A DNA stretch of 64,000 nt, taken from Chryseobacterium elymi (GTDB lineage Bacteria > Bacteroidota > Bacteroidia > Flavobacteriales > Weeksellaceae). The stretch's first letter is position 1. The number at the start of each line of letters is the position of its first letter. The notes beneath the pieces were generated by a model. It was not told the origin of the DNA and ran no database searches. It worked only from the letters and a program-made list of their open reading frames with translations. A program made the translations under genes and the position numbers. The stretch spans positions 62,001 through 126,000 of the forward strand of contig NZ_QNUH01000010.1 of assembly GCF_003385495.1 (NCBI RefSeq). The letters are read 5' to 3'. Shown here piece by piece: positions 60,981-64,000 of this stretch.

Positions 60981-61574
60981 TTAGTGAAAAAATTGGTAAT
61001 GACCTTCATTTGCCCATTTCAGCATCTGACGGTCCCCGGAAGTATCTCCGAAAGCGATAATTTTATCATATTTAGAATCACTTATCTCTGCTTTTATTCT
61101 TAACAGTTTCTCCTTTCCATTGCAGTTTTTACCAATGAAATTCCCCGTAAAAATGCCGTTTTTAAACTCTGCACGGGTGGATACCAACTCCATTTTCAGT
61201 TCTTCTGCAAAAGGTTTTACCCATATATCCAGAGAAGCAGTTACCAATATGCTCTGTGTATTATCCCTATCAATATTCTTTATAAAGTCAAGAGCATTTT
61301 CTCTTACAATCTTTGGATAATGTTGTTCAAAAAACTGTTTGGACTTCATCTCGATCTTTTCCTGTGTCTGTCCTTTCAGAATAGATCCTATAAAGCTTTT
61401 CTTTACCTTTTCAGTCTCGGCAAGCTTCAGTTTCAGGAGGATAAAAAGAGGAACATGTCTTAAAAATTGTATCCGGAATTTGGTAGAATCATAGAATTTA
61501 AGATACATAAACATTGTATCTTTATAGGTCAGGGTTCCGTCAAAATCAAAACAATACAATTTTTTCATTTTCAC
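60981..61574 (-). CDS. HAD-superfamily phosphatase (HAD-IB)
   Basis: The 197-residue protein has HAD motif I FDFDGTLTYKD, motif II in SILVTASLDIW, and motif III/IV in KYDKIIAFGDTSGDRQML. Position between the DprE2-like gene and the PrcB-like gene, with a one-base overlap, suggests it dephosphorylates the 5-phosphoribosyl polyprenyl phosphate made by the UbiA-type enzyme, replacing the mycobacterial phosphatase. That substrate is an inference. Confidence 0.82.
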   Translation of the reverse strand: MKMKKLYCFDFDGTLTYKDTMFMYLKFYDSTKFRIQFLRHVPLFILLKLKLAETEKVKKSFIGSILKGQTQEKIEMKSKQFFEQHYPKIVRENALDFIKNIDRDNTQSILVTASLDIWVKPFAEELKMELVSTRAEFKNGIFTGNFIGKNCNGKEKLLRIKAEISDSKYDKIIAFGDTSGDRQMLKWANEGHYQFFH

Positions 61575-62299
61575 TAAAGCTTTAATTTCTTAAATATAAA
61601 TTCAGGTATATTCCTGATAATCACCATAATAATACTCCATACCGGCAAAACATATGCCACATTCTTCTGCTTTTTAAACGCTTTGTAAATGCAGTCTGCA
61701 GCCTGTTTTGGTGTTGCGGTCAGTTTCGGATTCAAAGGCAGTCCTTCGGTCATTTTTGTAGCCATAAATCCAGGTTTTATGGTAAGAACATGTACTTTTT
61801 TCTCAAAAAGATAGTTACGGAGCCCACTAAGATACGCTGTAAAAGCCGCTTTTGCACTTCCATAGATGAAATTACTCTGCCTCCCACGGTCTCCTGCCAC
61901 TGATGACAGTCCGATGATGGTTCCTGATCTTCTGCTTTCAAACTTCTGGGCAAAATAGTTCATAACGGGAACCAGCTTTGAATAATTGATGCTAATGACC
62001 CTTTCTGTATTCCTGTTATCATAAAGACCTTCTTCTGTTCCATCTCCCAAATATCCTGCAGCACAAAATAATACATTTGAAATGACATGATCAAATGTAT
62101 TATAATCAATCTCCTTCATCAGATCAATTTCAATCACTTCAGACTGCTGAAGAAACTTTACATCAATATGCCTTGCGAATCTTTCAGTAGTTTCTTTATT
62201 TGAAGTAAAAAGATAGATTTTTTCAAATTTTTCTCCTTCCTGCAGAGCCTTTTCAACAAAAGCCTGTGCCACCTCAGATGTACTTCCCAGAACTATCAT
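61574..62299 (-). CDS. Short-chain dehydrogenase, DprE2-like
   Basis: The 241-residue protein has the nucleotide-binding start VLGSTSEVAQAFV (a variant of the usual TGxxxGIG), the catalytic Ser in GLSSVAGDRG and YGSAKAAF (YxxxK). A C-terminal hydrophobic segment (VLPVWSIIMVIIRNIPEFIF) suggests membrane contact, as in DprE2. It probably reduces the 2-keto intermediate to the arabinose form. Overlaps both neighbours by one base. Confidence 0.85.
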   Translation of the reverse strand: MIVLGSTSEVAQAFVEKALQEGEKFEKIYLFTSNKETTERFARHIDVKFLQQSEVIEIDLMKEIDYNTFDHVISNVLFCAAGYLGDGTEEGLYDNRNTERVISINYSKLVPVMNYFAQKFESRRSGTIIGLSSVAGDRGRQSNFIYGSAKAAFTAYLSGLRNYLFEKKVHVLTIKPGFMATKMTEGLPLNPKLTATPKQAADCIYKAFKKQKNVAYVLPVWSIIMVIIRNIPEFIFKKLKL

Positions 62300-63618
62300 T
62301 ATGAATTGTTATTTATGATTCGTTTGTGCTGTAAAGACACAAATTTTGAACTTTGAATGTTTTTAAGATAATTCGTGAGTGAAGATCTGCTCATGCTGTC
62401 TTTTGTCAGATAGATTCTTCCTCCGAACTGCTGCACAATATTATCTAATTTCTCAACAAGTTTTTCCAGCTTTGAATTGACCTTAAAGTCCAGGGCCAGC
62501 GTATAGCCTTCAAACGGAAATGAATTATAAGCCTCCGGATTGTTTTTCCCGAAAAGTTTCAAGACAGCCAGAAACGAACCATTCCCACTTGCTGCAATAG
62601 TTTCAAGGATCTGTTTCATTCCTTCTTTACCTGTTTCTTTCGGAATCACCATCTGGTACTGGATGAAGCCGGCTTTTCCGTAGATCTTATTCCAATCGTT
62701 GATAGCATCCAGAGGATAAAAAAATGTTTCATAATCAACGAATGATTTAACTTCTTTTTTTGCCTGTTTTTTGTAATACAGGAGATTGAAGATCTTCACG
62801 GTTAATGCATTCAGCACAAAGCCCGGAAAATAAAAAGGAACTGTGGGCTGTAATTTTTTCTTAAGTCTTAGTGGCTGTTTTGCCATATTTTGTGGAAGCT
62901 CGTGCTGAAAAGCGTGCTCGCCTCTCATTAAAATGCTTCTTCCTAAATTTTTGCCTTTCTGAAGACAGTCGATCCATGCTACTGTATACGTCCAGTTTTC
63001 GCTTTCTTCAAAGAGTCTGAAGATTTCGTCCAGATTCTCTGCTTTTATGCTTTCCTGACGGATGTAAGCGGATTCTATATTTTTAAGCTTAAATTTTACA
63101 GTAAGAATAATTCCGGTAAGTCCCATTCCTCCAATAGTAGCCCAAAATTTATCTGAATTTTCTTCTCTGGAACAGGTAATGATATTTCCGTTTTCCGTCA
63201 TCAATTTAAATTCAGTGACATATTCTGAAAAACATCCTTCTGCATGATGGTTTTTACCGTGAACATCGGAAGCAACAGCTCCTCCCACTGAAATAAATTT
63301 CGTCCCGGGAGTTACATAAAGAAAATAGCCCTGTGGTACCGAAATTTCAAGTACATCCGAAAGCAATACTCCGGATTCACATTCTATAATACCATTGAGA
63401 CGATCGAAACTGATAAACTTATTTAGTTTTTTGGTAGAAAATATAGTTTCTCCCAGAGATGCATCACCATAGCATCTTCCGTTTCCTCTTGCAATAATTT
63501 CGTTATGATTGAGTACAAATTCTTTTATTTTTTTGAAGCTGTCCTCAGATCTCATTTCTTTTTCTACCACCGGGAAATTGCCCCAGTTTGTAACTTTTTG
63601 TATGAAATTTGGCTTCAT
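62299..63618 (-). CDS. FAD-linked oxidase, DprE1-like
   Basis: The 439-residue protein has an FAD-binding type 4 domain (IIARGNGRCYGDASLGE, YVTPGTKFISVGGAVASDVHG, GGMGLTGIILTVKF) and a C-terminal arabinolactone-oxidase-type domain. DprE1 oxidises the 2-hydroxyl of polyprenyl-phosphoribose. Order UbiA-DprE1-DprE2 with overlapping genes matches the mycobacterial pathway. Its start overlaps the stop of the UbiA gene by four bases (ATGA). Confidence 0.85.
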   Translation of the reverse strand: MKPNFIQKVTNWGNFPVVEKEMRSEDSFKKIKEFVLNHNEIIARGNGRCYGDASLGETIFSTKKLNKFISFDRLNGIIECESGVLLSDVLEISVPQGYFLYVTPGTKFISVGGAVASDVHGKNHHAEGCFSEYVTEFKLMTENGNIITCSREENSDKFWATIGGMGLTGIILTVKFKLKNIESAYIRQESIKAENLDEIFRLFEESENWTYTVAWIDCLQKGKNLGRSILMRGEHAFQHELPQNMAKQPLRLKKKLQPTVPFYFPGFVLNALTVKIFNLLYYKKQAKKEVKSFVDYETFFYPLDAINDWNKIYGKAGFIQYQMVIPKETGKEGMKQILETIAASGNGSFLAVLKLFGKNNPEAYNSFPFEGYTLALDFKVNSKLEKLVEKLDNIVQQFGGRIYLTKDSMSRSSLTNYLKNIQSSKFVSLQHKRIINNNS

Positions 63619-64000
63619 TTTTTAAAATAAATCTGGATTAGGAATGCGGCTACCCAAAGTATTAAAGTGATCTGGATATATCGGTCTCTGTAAACAATTT
63701 TTGTAGGAGATTCTGTTCTGTTATATACTAATGTCTGCTGAAGATATCTTAAAAAAGCAAAGACTACAAATATGACGGTATAAAAAACTCTCTCATGAAA
63801 CCGTGCCTGAACTTCAGGCGAAAGGGTAAACATAAGATAGCAGACAATGGCTAATGTAACCGAAATAGACAATGCAATATCTGCAAACTGTACATTATAT
63901 CCGTCCAGTGCTTTCCTAGTTTTCCCGGAAACCTGAGCATTAATGAGCTCTCCTCTTCTTTTTCCGATCGCTAAAACCAGTGCCAGCACAAAAGTCAGTA
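63615..64000 (-). CDS. UbiA-type polyprenyl-phosphate phosphoribosyltransferase, C-terminal part
   Basis: Cut by the window end; about 128 residues are visible. IGKRRGELIN resembles the loop of decaprenyl-phosphate phosphoribosyltransferases (relative of Rv3806c), followed by membrane helices (SISVTLAIVCYLMFTLS, VFYTVIFVVFAFLRYLQQ, LILWVAAFLIQIYF). The catalytic Asp-rich motifs would lie upstream, beyond the window. First visible gene of the operon. Confidence 0.82.
   Translation of the reverse strand, partial: LTFVLALVLAIGKRRGELINAQVSGKTRKALDGYNVQFADIALSISVTLAIVCYLMFTLSPEVQARFHERVFYTVIFVVFAFLRYLQQTLVYNRTESPTKIVYRDRYIQITLILWVAAFLIQIYFKK

Overview
This window looks like the chromosome of a Bacteroidota (Flavobacteriia) bacterium, most likely Chryseobacterium or a close relative. 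The DNA is AT-rich. Promoters follow the Bacteroidota pattern TTG-N18-20-TAnnTTTG. There are lipoproteins with acidic residues right after the lipid-attached Cys, a type 9 secretion (T9SS) sorting tail, and T6SS-iii-type sheath genes. This assignment is inferred from family content; no database was searched.

Left part, 1-32.7 kb, is mostly core genome: mutY, the T6SS sheath pair tssB-tssC with a divergent kinase-like gene, two tandem M13 metallopeptidases, cinA, a lipocalin, a LytS/LytR-type two-component pair with two secreted neighbours (SIMPL and VWA proteins), an FAD oxidoreductase, an MFS exporter beside an AraC regulator, lipA, an ECF sigma factor, tyrS, a NarL-type two-component pair flanked by two paralogous small lipoproteins, an esterase, a PDZ aspartyl protease and an L,D-transpeptidase. 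Three copies of a direct repeat (ACCAAGT, 21-bp period) lie upstream of the LytS kinase, the SIMPL gene and the VWA gene. They are probably the binding sites of the adjacent LytTR regulator.

Middle part, 32.7-58.4 kb, is accessory DNA. It holds decayed transposases (IS5-like twice, IS3-like, IS200-like, an ISAon1-like fragment), a triplicated NUMOD4-type protein, a large T9SS-exported protein, an array of Cys-rich small peptides with double-glycine leaders, four full-length class I terpene synthases plus a fifth fragment, and a decayed tyrosine recombinase next to three tRNA-Asp genes. The most interesting system is at 36.1-46 kb. Five peptide genes with nearly identical MKNLKNLKG...GG leaders and a shared six-Cys pattern (one member frameshifted, none of the short ones previously obvious) lie upstream of a membrane protein that combines a catalytically dead C39-like leader-binding domain, a VKOR domain and a CGHC thioredoxin domain. 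The likely reading is a dedicated disulfide-installing enzyme recruited by the GG leader. The T9SS protein downstream carries the same upstream control region as the peptide array, and a membrane TPR/AraC regulator sits beside it.

Right part, 58.4-64 kb, returns to core genome: three tRNA-Asp(GTC) genes, trxA, and a tightly overlapping leftward operon of a UbiA-type prenyltransferase, DprE1-like and DprE2-like enzymes, an HAD phosphatase, a PrcB-like lipoprotein and a cysteine desulfurase. The first four match the steps of polyprenyl-phosphate-arabinose synthesis known from mycobacteria.
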